From assembly GCA_046047235.1 (NCBI GenBank), contig JBJOII010000087.1, positions 1-23,121 of the forward strand: a DNA stretch of 23,121 nt. The letters run 5' to 3'. A program made the translations under genes and the position numbers. The DNA is from JBMTVN01 sp046047235 (GTDB lineage: Bacteria; Verrucomicrobiota; Verrucomicrobiia; Limisphaerales; JAHDYP01). Below, piece by piece: positions 8,776 through 15,129 of the stretch; positions within the stretch are counted from its first letter, which is position 1, and each line of letters begins with the position of its first letter. The notes beneath the pieces were generated by a model, which was given only the letters and a program-made list of their open reading frames with translations, was not told where the DNA came from and searched no databases.

Positions 8776-9998
8776 GCGCCAAACTTGTCGAACATCTTCG
8801 CGTTCGCCTGCATGTAACGAATCAGGAACTTCGCATCAAAAATACCCAGCGACCCCAAATTCGCCCCCGTCTCGCTGAACCGCTCCAGCTTGTCGTTGCC
8901 CGATAACTCGGAATGCAACAACACCGGCTGCGGATGCCACGAATGCCCCTTCACCGCACAAGGCGTGGAATGATCACCCGTAATCGCCAATACATCCGGC
9001 TTCTTCGACAACAAAATCGGCAGGGCCTTGTCAAACTCCTCAATAGCCTCCTTCTTCGCCTCAAAGTTGCCGTCCTCACCGTGCATGTCCGTATACTTGT
9101 AGTGGATGAAGAAGAAACCGTAGTTGTCATACTCCTCCACATACTTCTCAAATTGCTCCTGAATGGTCTGCGCCCCCTCCACTTTCGTCATCCCCACCAA
9201 CTGCGCCAAACCCTTGTACATCGGATACACCGCCAAACAGGCCGGCTTCATCCCATACCGATCCTCAAACAGCGGAATCTCCGGCTGATGCGCAATGCCC
9301 CGCATCAAAAAGCCGTTCGCCGGCTTCTTCTTGGCCAATAAAGGCAGGGCCGCCTCGTAAAACTTCGCCACCAACCCAGCCGCCTTCTTCGCCTTGGCCG
9401 ACTTCGCATTCACCGGTGCCACCGCCGGAATCGGCAACCCCTCCCGATGCGGATCCGCATCAGTCAACGGCCCCTCCAATCCCTTGCCCCGGAAAATCAC
9501 CACAAACCGATGCCCCTTCCCCGGCTTGATGATCACCTGCGCGTCACCCACTTTCTTGATCTTCTTCGACAACAGCGCGCACAACTCCTCGCAAACCTCA
9601 GTCTCAATCCGACCAGCCCGCCGATCGGTCACAATCCCCTTCGCGTCCATCGTGCAAAAATTCGCCCGGGCCGCCACATCCCCCGCCTTTAACTCCACCC
9701 CCAACCCCAAAGCCTCAATCACCCCCCGACCCACTTGAAACTCCAGAGGATCGTAGCCAAACAACCCCAAATGCCCCGGACCACTCCCCGGCGTAATCCC
9801 CGGCGCAACCGGCGTCATCCGTCCCTGCGCACAACCACTCCGAACCAACGCATCCAAATTCGGCGTCTTCGCCGCCTCCAACGGCGTCATCCCACCCTGC
9901 GACTGCGTCGCAATGTCGCCCAGCCCGTCCAAAACCACCAAGGCCATCTTCGCCGGGATCTTTAATGTCAGTTCAGAATACAATGAGTCGAGGTTCAT
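8772..9998 (-). CDS. apgM: 2,3-bisphosphoglycerate-independent phosphoglycerate mutase, archaeal-type
   Basis: The enzyme interconverts 3- and 2-phosphoglycerate in glycolysis and gluconeogenesis without a bisphosphoglycerate cofactor. The 408 residues match the ApgM branch of the alkaline-phosphatase superfamily rather than the roughly 510-residue GpmI branch. Landmarks are VLDGLGD (22-28) with the metal aspartate D24, TPGSGPGHLGLFGYDP (69-84) with the presumed nucleophile S72, KYTDMHGEDG (301-310), ITGDHSTP (339-346) and GHSWHPQPVLLHS (351-363). GGAG lies about seven bases upstream of the ATG. It heads a row with the nucleotidyltransferase and recA, following a long gene-free region. Confidence 0.95.
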   Translation of the reverse strand: MNLDSLYSELTLKIPAKMALVVLDGLGDIATQSQGGMTPLEAAKTPNLDALVRSGCAQGRMTPVAPGITPGSGPGHLGLFGYDPLEFQVGRGVIEALGLGVELKAGDVAARANFCTMDAKGIVTDRRAGRIETEVCEELCALLSKKIKKVGDAQVIIKPGKGHRFVVIFRGKGLEGPLTDADPHREGLPIPAVAPVNAKSAKAKKAAGLVAKFYEAALPLLAKKKPANGFLMRGIAHQPEIPLFEDRYGMKPACLAVYPMYKGLAQLVGMTKVEGAQTIQEQFEKYVEEYDNYGFFFIHYKYTDMHGEDGNFEAKKEAIEEFDKALPILLSKKPDVLAITGDHSTPCAVKGHSWHPQPVLLHSELSGNDKLERFSETGANLGSLGIFDAKFLIRYMQANAKMFDKFGA

Positions 9999-10378
9999 AG
10001 CTCTCCAAGGTTTCAGGTTCCAATTTCAAGTGCAGTTCAAAAGACCCCCGCCAGCCCATTGCCCCTCCAGCAGGCGCCGCGCCGCATAATGTGGAGCCCC
10101 CACCCCCTCAGTCAACGAGGTTCCACCCCAAATCACCCCAGCACAGAAGGCAAAAGTCAGACGTCAGGAGTCCCAGCCCGCCCCCCATAATCCTGCCCAA
10201 GGGCGAGAACAAAGACGGCAAGCCAGCCCCCACGGTATTCGCATCCATCGGCGTTCAGCCCCGCAGGTCCCCAACGCATAGTGACGGAACTTCGGAGTTA
10301 AAAAGGTCCAATCCACCCCCCATCCCTTTGCCCAATAAACACCAGCCTCCTCTGGCAGTCAGCCAACCCTACAACCCC

Positions 10379-10510
10379 TTCATGGCGGACTTTCAGAGCT
10401 TCCATGCTTCGAATCAGCACACCGCCTGCCTCAACCTCCCTCACCACCTGCATCTTGAATGCCCCTCCATACCTCACTTCACTCTTCACCTCACGCTTCG
10501 TATTCCTCAT
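10379..10510 (-). pseudogene. Decayed IS3-family OrfA transposase N-terminal fragment
   Basis: The minus strand encodes a short stretch beginning MRNTKREVKSEVRYGGAFKM and continuing QVVREVEAGGV...SMEALKV. It matches from memory the start of IS3-family OrfA proteins, whose helix-turn-helix begins with a pattern like RYSEAFKLQVVREIEEG. After about 44 residues the similarity stops: the expected second half of the helix-turn-helix (GI-GN-TVQRWV) is missing, and the frame drifts into unrelated sequence. No OrfB (DDE integrase) and no terminal inverted repeats were recognised. The fragment lies in a repeat-filled gap, consistent with an old, decayed insertion. Confidence 0.55.
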
Positions 10511-10539
10511 AGGCCAGTCAACCTATATCAGGACGTGAC

Positions 10540-10605
10540 CCCATCTCCCATCTCCCATCTCCCATCTACCATATCCCATCTCCCAGCTCCCAGCTCCCAG
10601 CTCCC
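10540..10605. repeat. Heptamer tandem array (CCCATCT then CCCAGCT)
   Basis: The unit CCCATCT is repeated about four times, passes through degenerate copies (TACCATA) and then changes to CCCAGCT, repeated three times. A weaker array of the same unit occurs at about 13391-13430, and a related CCTCAGC heptamer array at 13657-13688. Confidence 0.85.
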
Positions 10606-10624
10606 GCGCGCCGCAGGCGCGCTC
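10606..10624. repeat. GCGCC-R-CAGGCGCG palindromic repeat, copy 1
   Basis: GCGCGCCGCAGGCGCGC is an imperfect palindrome directly after the heptamer array. Further copies lie near 13641-13655 and 19188-19203 (GCGCCACAGGCGCG). In two of the three copies a TTGCCGCTT sequence follows within about 40 bases. Confidence 0.7.
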
Positions 10625-10673
10625 GCGCTTCCCTCTTGCCGCTTCCCGCCCGTCCCCCCACCCTCCACCCCCA

Positions 10674-11402
10674 GTGACCCGCATCACGCTCACCAACGTA
10701 TCCTGCCACTACCCCGCACCTACCGGCACCGCACCCGCCGGCATCCATGAGCTCTCGCTCGACATCTCCCCGGGGGAACTCCTCGTCATCCTCGGACCCT
10801 CCGGTTCAGGCAAAACCACGCTCCTCCGTGCCATCGCTGGGCTCGAACCGCTCTCCTCCGGCCAACTCCATTTCAATAACCAGCCCCTACACAATACCCC
10901 GGCTGAACACCGCAACGTCGGCATGGTCTTCCAACGCCCCACCCTCTTCCCCCACCTCACGGTCGCCCGCAACCTCAGTCTACCCCTCGAAATCCAAAAA
11001 ATCCCCCGCCACGAAATCCCCAACCGCATCCAACACCTCGCAGCCAAACTCAAACTCACCCCACTCCTCCACCAACTCCCCAGCCAGATCTCCGGCGGCG
11101 AACAACAACGCGCCGCCCTCGCCAAAGCCCTCATCCGCCAACCCGCCGTCCTCCTCCTCGATGAACCCCTCACCCACCTCGACCCCCCTCTCCGACGACA
11201 GCTCCGCACCACCATCCTGCAACTCCAACAAGAAACCCGGCTCACCACGCTGTTCGTCACCCACTCCCCACAAGACGCACTCGCCGCCCAAGCCAGAATC
11301 GCCATCCTCCAACATGGACGCCTGCTCCAAATCGGCACCCCCCAACAACTCCAAGCCCATCCCGCCTCCCCGCTCGTCAACGAAATGCTCCGACCGGACT
11401 AA
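10674..11402 (+). CDS. ABC transporter ATP-binding protein
   Basis: The 242-residue protein is a single nucleotide-binding domain that would power a membrane transporter. Motifs in order are Walker A GPSGSGKT (41-48), the Q-loop in VFQRPTLFPHLTV (85-97), the signature QISGGEQQR (138-146), Walker B VLLLDEP (159-165), the D-loop HLDPPLRRQL (168-177) and the switch histidine in VTHSPQDAL (195-203). The sequence pattern is closest to importer ATPases of the MalK/PotA/CysA group, but it lacks the extra C-terminal regulatory domain of MalK and PotA. It starts with GTG and has no visible Shine-Dalgarno sequence. No permease or binding protein is adjacent, so its partner is unknown. Confidence 0.92.
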   Translation: MTRITLTNVSCHYPAPTGTAPAGIHELSLDISPGELLVILGPSGSGKTTLLRAIAGLEPLSSGQLHFNNQPLHNTPAEHRNVGMVFQRPTLFPHLTVARNLSLPLEIQKIPRHEIPNRIQHLAAKLKLTPLLHQLPSQISGGEQQRAALAKALIRQPAVLLLDEPLTHLDPPLRRQLRTTILQLQQETRLTTLFVTHSPQDALAAQARIAILQHGRLLQIGTPQQLQAHPASPLVNEMLRPD

Positions 11403-11441
11403 ACCCCGACGGAATTCCTTTCGTGACTTCACCCCGCTCCT

Positions 11442-12056
11442 ATGGCAACCCTCAGCGCCATGATGAAATCATTAGCACTTGCCATCTGTATCAGCGGACT
11501 CTCCGCCCTCCCCGCCCTCGGCGCCGATTCCCCCGACCCCAAACAGGAGGTCGCCGTCATGGAAACATCCAAGGGAACCATGGTCATCGAGTTCTGGTCC
11601 GACGTCGCACCCAATACGGTCGAAAACTTCAAAAAACTCGCCAAACAAGGCTTCTACAACGGCACCGCCTTCCACCGCATCATGAAGGGCTTCATGGTCC
11701 AGGGCGGTGACCCCAATACCAAAGACCCCTCCAAGGAATCCTCCTACGGCACCGGCGGCCCCGGCTACTCCATCAAAGCCGAGTTCAATGACCGCAAACA
11801 CGTCCGCGGCGTCCTCTCCATGGCCCGCTCCGCAGCCCCCGACTCCGCCGGATCCCAGTTCTTCATCTGCCACGGTCCCGCCCCCTTCCTCGATAACAAA
11901 TACACCGCCTTCGGCCAGGTCCTCCGCGGTGACGACGTCCTCGAAAAAATCGCCACCACACCCGTCGGCCCCAGCTCCCGCGGCGAACCCAGCAAACCCA
12001 AGGAACGCGTCGAAGTCAAAAGCGTCAAAATCATGCCCCTCAACGAAGTGAAATAA
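11442..12056 (+). CDS. Exported cyclophilin-type peptidyl-prolyl isomerase
   Basis: The 204 residues comprise a signal peptide and a bacterial cyclophilin domain that isomerises proline peptide bonds. The leader reads MMKSLALAIC...ALPALGA, likely cut before DSPD near residue 29. ATG codons at 11460 or 11463 are plausible alternative starts; no ribosome binding site decides between them. Catalytic landmarks are AFHRIMKGFMVQGGD (76-90, with R79 and Q87) and AGSQFFICHG (136-145). It is followed after 46 bases by a cytosolic paralogue with long stretches of near-identical DNA, so the pair looks like a duplication that put the same enzyme in two compartments. Confidence 0.94.
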   Translation: MATLSAMMKSLALAICISGLSALPALGADSPDPKQEVAVMETSKGTMVIEFWSDVAPNTVENFKKLAKQGFYNGTAFHRIMKGFMVQGGDPNTKDPSKESSYGTGGPGYSIKAEFNDRKHVRGVLSMARSAAPDSAGSQFFICHGPAPFLDNKYTAFGQVLRGDDVLEKIATTPVGPSSRGEPSKPKERVEVKSVKIMPLNEVK

Positions 12057-12102
12057 CGCACTCTCTCCACCCAAACCATCACCAACCCAAAGAAACCTAT
12101 TT

Positions 12103-12606
12103 ATGAGTAATCGTGTCCTAATCGAAACCACAATGGGCAATATGACTCTGGACCTCTGGCCCGATGTCGCCCCCAAAACCGTCGAGAATTTCAAGAAACT
12201 GGCCTCCGAAGGCTTCTACGACGGCACCTGCTTCCACCGCATCATCAAAGGCTTCATGATTCAGGGCGGTGACCCCAATACCAAAGACCCCTCCAAGGAA
12301 CACATCTTCGGCACCGGCGGCCCCGGCTACAAAATCAAAGCCGAGTTCAACGAGAAATCCCACGTCCGCGGGGTCATCTCCATGGCCCGCTCCCAAGACC
12401 CGGACTCCGCCGGATCCCAGTTCTTCATCTGCCATGGCGATGCCAAGTTCCTCGATCGCCAATACACCGCCTTCGGCCAACTGGTGGATGGCGATGACGT
12501 CCTCGAACAAATCGCTACATCCCCCACTGCCAGCAGCGGCCGGGAAAACAGTAAACCCACCACCCGTATCGAGGTGAAGAGCGTCCGCGTCCAGGAAGTC
12601 AGCTAA
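12103..12606 (+). CDS. Cytosolic cyclophilin-type peptidyl-prolyl isomerase
   Basis: The 167-residue protein is essentially only the cyclophilin domain, with no signal peptide, so it should act in the cytosol. Landmarks are VLIETTMGNMTLDLWPD (5-21), CFHRIIKGFMIQGGD (43-57) and AGSQFFICHGDAKFLD (103-118). It corresponds to the small bacterial PpiB type. It closely resembles the upstream exported cyclophilin: the region coding for GGDPNTKDPSKE is almost base-for-base identical in the two. The next small gene begins eight bases after its stop, suggesting a shared transcript with the NUDIX gene. Confidence 0.94.
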   Translation: MSNRVLIETTMGNMTLDLWPDVAPKTVENFKKLASEGFYDGTCFHRIIKGFMIQGGDPNTKDPSKEHIFGTGGPGYKIKAEFNEKSHVRGVISMARSQDPDSAGSQFFICHGDAKFLDRQYTAFGQLVDGDDVLEQIATSPTASSGRENSKPTTRIEVKSVRVQEVS

Positions 12607-12613
12607 CCCTCCC

Positions 12614-12811
12614 GTGGACCCAGACCAACTGGCCCAACTGCTCCAAGCCATGGGCTGCCCTCCCGATCAATGCCCCGGGATGGCAGCCCAGCTCCTCCGG
12701 CGCGCCGAACAGCTCGCCACCCAACGAAACCAAACCCAAGAGGAAACGCTCACCCACCTGCTCAAACTCATGAGCCAAGGCTGGGCCGCCAAAGAACGCG
12801 GGTTCTCATGA
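12614..12811 (+). CDS. Small 65-residue protein of unknown function
   Basis: The frame starts with GTG eight bases after the cyclophilin stop and ends in an ATGA overlap with the NUDIX gene. That tight fit on both sides is the main support for its being a gene. The product is hydrophilic and probably helical: LAQLLQAMGCPPDQCPGMAA is followed by a Gln/Glu/Leu-rich helix ending GWAAKERGFS. Two cysteines (C15, C20) flank a Pro-Asp loop. I do not recognise a family. It may serve mainly to couple translation to the NUDIX gene. Confidence 0.6.
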   Translation: MDPDQLAQLLQAMGCPPDQCPGMAAQLLRRAEQLATQRNQTQEETLTHLLKLMSQGWAAKERGFS

Positions 12812-13359
12812 TCCAACCCTGGAAAAAAACCCGCTCCCGACACCTCGGCGACTTCCGCGTCTTCTCCCTCCGCGAAGACCACGCCGTCTCCCCTCGCACC
12901 GGACAAGAACACCCCTTTTACGTCATCGATAGCGCCGATTGGGTCAATGTCATCGCCACCACCCCCAACGACGAAATCATCCTCATCCAACAATACCGCC
13001 ACGGCTCCAAAACGGTAGAACTCGAAATCCCCGGCGGAATCATCGACCCCTCAGACCCCTCCCCCACCCACGCCGCCATCCGTGAACTGCGCGAAGAAAC
13101 CGGCTACTCCGGCTCCAACGCCCGCCCCATCGGTCACGTCTTCCCCAACCCAGCCATCCAAAGCAATACCTGCCACACCATCCTTATCGAAAACTGCAAG
13201 CACCTCCACCCCACCCAGTTCGACCACGCAGAAGACCTCGCCACTCTCCTCGTCCCCACTTCCCAAATCCCCCAAATGATCGCCCAAGGCCGCTTCGGCC
13301 ACTCGCTCGTCGTCGTCGCCCTCACCTACTACGACCTTCTCCGCCGTAATATCGCCTGA
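12808..13359 (+). CDS. NUDIX hydrolase, ADP-ribose pyrophosphatase-like
   Basis: The ATG at 12808, overlapping the previous stop as ATGA, gives 183 residues; an upstream in-frame extension is Arg/Pro-rich shadow sequence. NUDIX enzymes hydrolyse nucleoside diphosphates linked to another group. The layout, with IILIQQYRHGSKTVELEIPGG (57-77) before the NUDIX helix, is typical of ADP-sugar pyrophosphatases. The box reads PGG at 75-77 and RELREETGY at 92-100, so the core REL-EE-G is intact. The consensus spacing G-x5-E-x7-RE is altered: one extra residue is present and Asp-83 stands where Glu is usual. The catalytic glutamates E96 and E97 are present. No substrate can be assigned. Confidence 0.88.
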   Translation: MIQPWKKTRSRHLGDFRVFSLREDHAVSPRTGQEHPFYVIDSADWVNVIATTPNDEIILIQQYRHGSKTVELEIPGGIIDPSDPSPTHAAIRELREETGYSGSNARPIGHVFPNPAIQSNTCHTILIENCKHLHPTQFDHAEDLATLLVPTSQIPQMIAQGRFGHSLVVVALTYYDLLRRNIA

Positions 13360-13439
13360 CTTACCAGATGCCAGAGGTCAGGAAACTGGAACCCATCTCC
13401 CATCTCCGATCTCCCCTATCCCATCCCCCACCCCTCATA

Positions 13440-13463
13440 ATCGAAATCGCTATCGGGATCGAA
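13440..13463. repeat. ATCGNN hexamer array, four units
   Basis: Units ATCGAA, ATCGCT, ATCGGG and ATCGAA follow one another without spacers. Similar arrays lie at 18961-18978 and 22992-23021. Confidence 0.85.
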
Positions 13464-13559
13464 ACAAGAGCACGCCCCCCTTCCACAACAAGAGAACACC
13501 AAGAACACAGAGGCGTGCTCACATCCATGCCCGCAGACCCGACTCCTCGCCGCGCACCA

Positions 13560-13596
13560 GGTTTAGGGCGTTCTACGCCCGCGGCCCACATAAACC
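13560..13596. repeat. REP-like nested inverted repeat
   Basis: The outer arms are GGTTTA (13560-13565) and TAAACC (13591-13596). Inside them GGGCGT (13566-13571) and ACGCCC (13575-13580) form a perfect six-pair hairpin with a TCT loop. The structure resembles bacterial REP elements; only one copy is in the window. Confidence 0.5.
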
Positions 13597-13656
13597 GACG
13601 CACCGAGAAACCGCCCCCCAGCTCCTAGCTTCTGGCTTCAGCGCCACAGGCGCGTG

Positions 13657-13688
13657 CCCTCAGCCCTCAGCCCTCAGCCCTCAGCCCT
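13657..13688. repeat. CCTCAGC heptamer array
   Basis: About four and a half exact seven-base units follow directly on the GCGCC palindrome. The period is the same as in the CCCATCT/CCCAGCT array at 10540. Confidence 0.9.
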
Positions 13689-13708
13689 TGCCGCTTACCG
13701 CTCTGCGC

Positions 13709-13990
13709 TTACCCCTTAGCGCTTCGCACCGCCTCCTTCTTCTCCTCTAACTCCGCCTGTAGCACCTTCTTCTCACTCACCCACTGCTTCTCCAATTGCT
13801 CCAAACTCTCCCAATCCCCACTCCCCCGCGCCTGATCCATCTGCTCGCGTAAAAAAATCTCCCGCTCCGCCAACTTCGCCCGATACCGCGAATCCAACTC
13901 CGCCAACTCGGCCTTCTGCCCCTCGGTCAGCTTCACCGAAGGCCCCTGACTGCTCAATCGCTCCATCGCCAACTCATACGCTGTCTTCAT
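13709..13990 (-). CDS. Small coiled-coil protein of unknown function
   Basis: The 93-residue protein starts MKTAYELAMERLSSQGPSVK and is then almost entirely charged helix, with alternating Glu, Lys, Leu and Gln. Residues about 22-92 are likely to form a coiled coil (LTEGQKAELAELDSRYRAKL at 21-40, then EREIF...EQLEKQW). There is no signal peptide, membrane segment or cysteine. An AGAGGAA element lies about 10 bases before the ATG, a reasonable ribosome binding site, which supports the start. It is divergent from the HAD gene, with 96 bases between. I do not recognise a named family. Confidence 0.72.
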   Translation of the reverse strand: MKTAYELAMERLSSQGPSVKLTEGQKAELAELDSRYRAKLAEREIFLREQMDQARGSGDWESLEQLEKQWVSEKKVLQAELEEKKEAVRSAKG

Positions 13991-14086
13991 AAATCTCGTT
14001 CCTCTCTGTTTCGCTCCACCCCCAAATCTCAGGTTTCTCTTCCCCCAGTCAAGTCAGGCTGCAAAACTCCCCCACAGCGAGACCGC

Positions 14087-14881
14087 ATGAATACTCCCCC
14101 CATCCAACTCCTCTCTACCGACTTCGACGGGACGCTCTTCTCCGAATTCGAAAACCCACCCATCCCAAACGAACTCCAACAGCTCATCGGACAACTCCAA
14201 GCCCATGGCGTCACCTGGGTCATCAATACCGGACGCGATATGGCCGCCCTCATGGAATGCCTCGGCCGCGGCCACCTCTCCATCCGCCCCGATTACCTCG
14301 TCCTCGTCGAACGCGAAATCTATAAACACCAACAATCCCAATACCTCCCCGATACCCGCTGGAACCAAGCCTGCCACCAAGCCCACCAAACACTCTTCCA
14401 ACAAGTCCAAAAAGACCTCCCCCAACTCGTCAATTGGATCCAATCCCGCTATAACGCCACCCTCTACGAAGATACTTACTCCCCCCTCTGCCTCATCGCC
14501 GCAAATAACCACGACGCCGACCAAATCCTCGATTACCTCCAATCCTACTGCAACTCCATCCCCAACCTCACCATCGTCCGTAACGACGTCTACGCCCGCT
14601 TCAGCCACGCCCACTACAGCAAAGGCACCGCCCTCCAGGAAATCCAACGCCAACTCCGTATCTCCCCCGAACACACCGCCGCCGCCGGAGATCACTTCAA
14701 TGACCTCCCCATGCTCTCCTCCAACCTCGCCCGCTACCTCATCGCCCCCTCCAACGCCATCCCAGCCGTCCAAAACCAACTCCACTCCCAAAATGGCCTC
14801 GTCAGCTCCAAACCCTGCGGCCTCGGCACCCTCGACGGACTCCAGCGAATCCTCCACCACCACCACTGGAATCCCACCTAA
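14087..14881 (+). CDS. HAD-superfamily hydrolase, Cof/sucrose-phosphatase-like
   Basis: The 264-residue protein has the four HAD motifs: TDFDGTLFSE (11-20, with nucleophile D12 and acid D14), NTGRD (47-51), the lysine in HYSKGTAL (176-183, K179) and GDHFNDLPML (201-210, with D202 and D206). The insert between motifs II and III (about 80-170) is a C2-type cap as in Cof phosphatases, which act on sugar phosphates or cofactor phosphates. The middle is rich in His and Gln. No partner gene is present, since both neighbours have unrelated roles, so the substrate remains open. Confidence 0.9.
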   Translation: MNTPPIQLLSTDFDGTLFSEFENPPIPNELQQLIGQLQAHGVTWVINTGRDMAALMECLGRGHLSIRPDYLVLVEREIYKHQQSQYLPDTRWNQACHQAHQTLFQQVQKDLPQLVNWIQSRYNATLYEDTYSPLCLIAANNHDADQILDYLQSYCNSIPNLTIVRNDVYARFSHAHYSKGTALQEIQRQLRISPEHTAAAGDHFNDLPMLSSNLARYLIAPSNAIPAVQNQLHSQNGLVSSKPCGLGTLDGLQRILHHHHWNPT

Positions 14882-14934
14882 ATACCCCCTCTCACCCCCC
14901 TAAAAAGGCAGCCCAACTGATTTTGTTTATTAAC

Positions 14935-14960
14935 ATCACCCATGCATTAGAGAGGGTGAT
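14935..14960. promoter_or_regulatory. Dyad in the leader of the oxidoreductase genes
   Basis: ATCACCC (14935-14941) and GGGTGAT (14954-14960) form a perfect seven-base inverted repeat with 12 bases between, in a stretch distinctly richer in A and T than its surroundings (14920-15060). The layout fits a regulator-binding site or an mRNA hairpin upstream of korA. A weak TTGTTT at 14923-14928 could be a -35 element, but no good -10 was found. Confidence 0.4.
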
Positions 14961-15129
14961 CTCGCAAGTGCTTGGCAATCAACGTGATCCAGATATTCAT
15001 TCTGTTTGACTCCGAAAGAGCCAATGCTAATTTCTAAAGACTTGCCGGTGAATTCCGGGGCTATCACACGGAAACTGCAACAATTTGCTCCCCGATGCCC
15101 GCCGCAAGACGACAAGACCAATCGACGCA

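Larger units (their letters stand above)
9999..10673. other. Gene-free region with a transposase remnant and short repeats
   Basis: No convincing intact gene was seen. The first part carries the apgM leader. Around 10155-10170 is a short GTCAG-type repeat (AGTCAGACGTCAGGAG). The stretch 10235-10256 (TTCGCATCCATCGGCGTTCA) resembles a motif near 19096-19130. An IS3-type transposase fragment, heptamer tandem repeats and a GCGC palindrome complete the gap. No promoter for either flanking gene could be assigned with confidence. Confidence 0.6.
13360..13708. repeat. Gene-free gap made of several short repeat types
   Basis: In order it holds CCAGAGGTCAGG (13371), a CCCATCT-like array (about 13391-13430), four ATCGNN hexamers (13440-13463), a segment resembling a widely seen 'AACACCAAGAACACAGAG' element (13485-13512), an inverted repeat (13560-13596), a GCGCCACAGGCGCG palindrome (about 13641-13655), a CCTCAGC array (13657-13688) and a TTGCCGCTT run. 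CCTGAC at 13355-13360 and GTCAGG at 13377-13382 form a small inverted repeat around the NUDIX stop that may act as a weak terminator. No gene was seen. Confidence 0.75.

Noticed and set aside
10091..10750. 219-residue plus-strand frame across the apgM/ABC gap
   Set aside because: Pro/Ser/His-rich translation of C-rich repeats that runs into the ABC gene in another frame.
12670..12807. Upstream extension of the NUDIX protein
   Set aside because: Arg/Pro-rich shadow of the 65-residue ORF; the ATGA overlap at 12808 gives a natural start.
10540..13688. CRISPR array
   Set aside because: Units are seven bases with no spacers and no cas genes are near.
14054..14866. 270-residue minus-strand frame opposite the HAD phosphatase
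   Set aside because: Gly/Val/Glu-rich antisense shadow; the HAD motifs are all on the plus strand.
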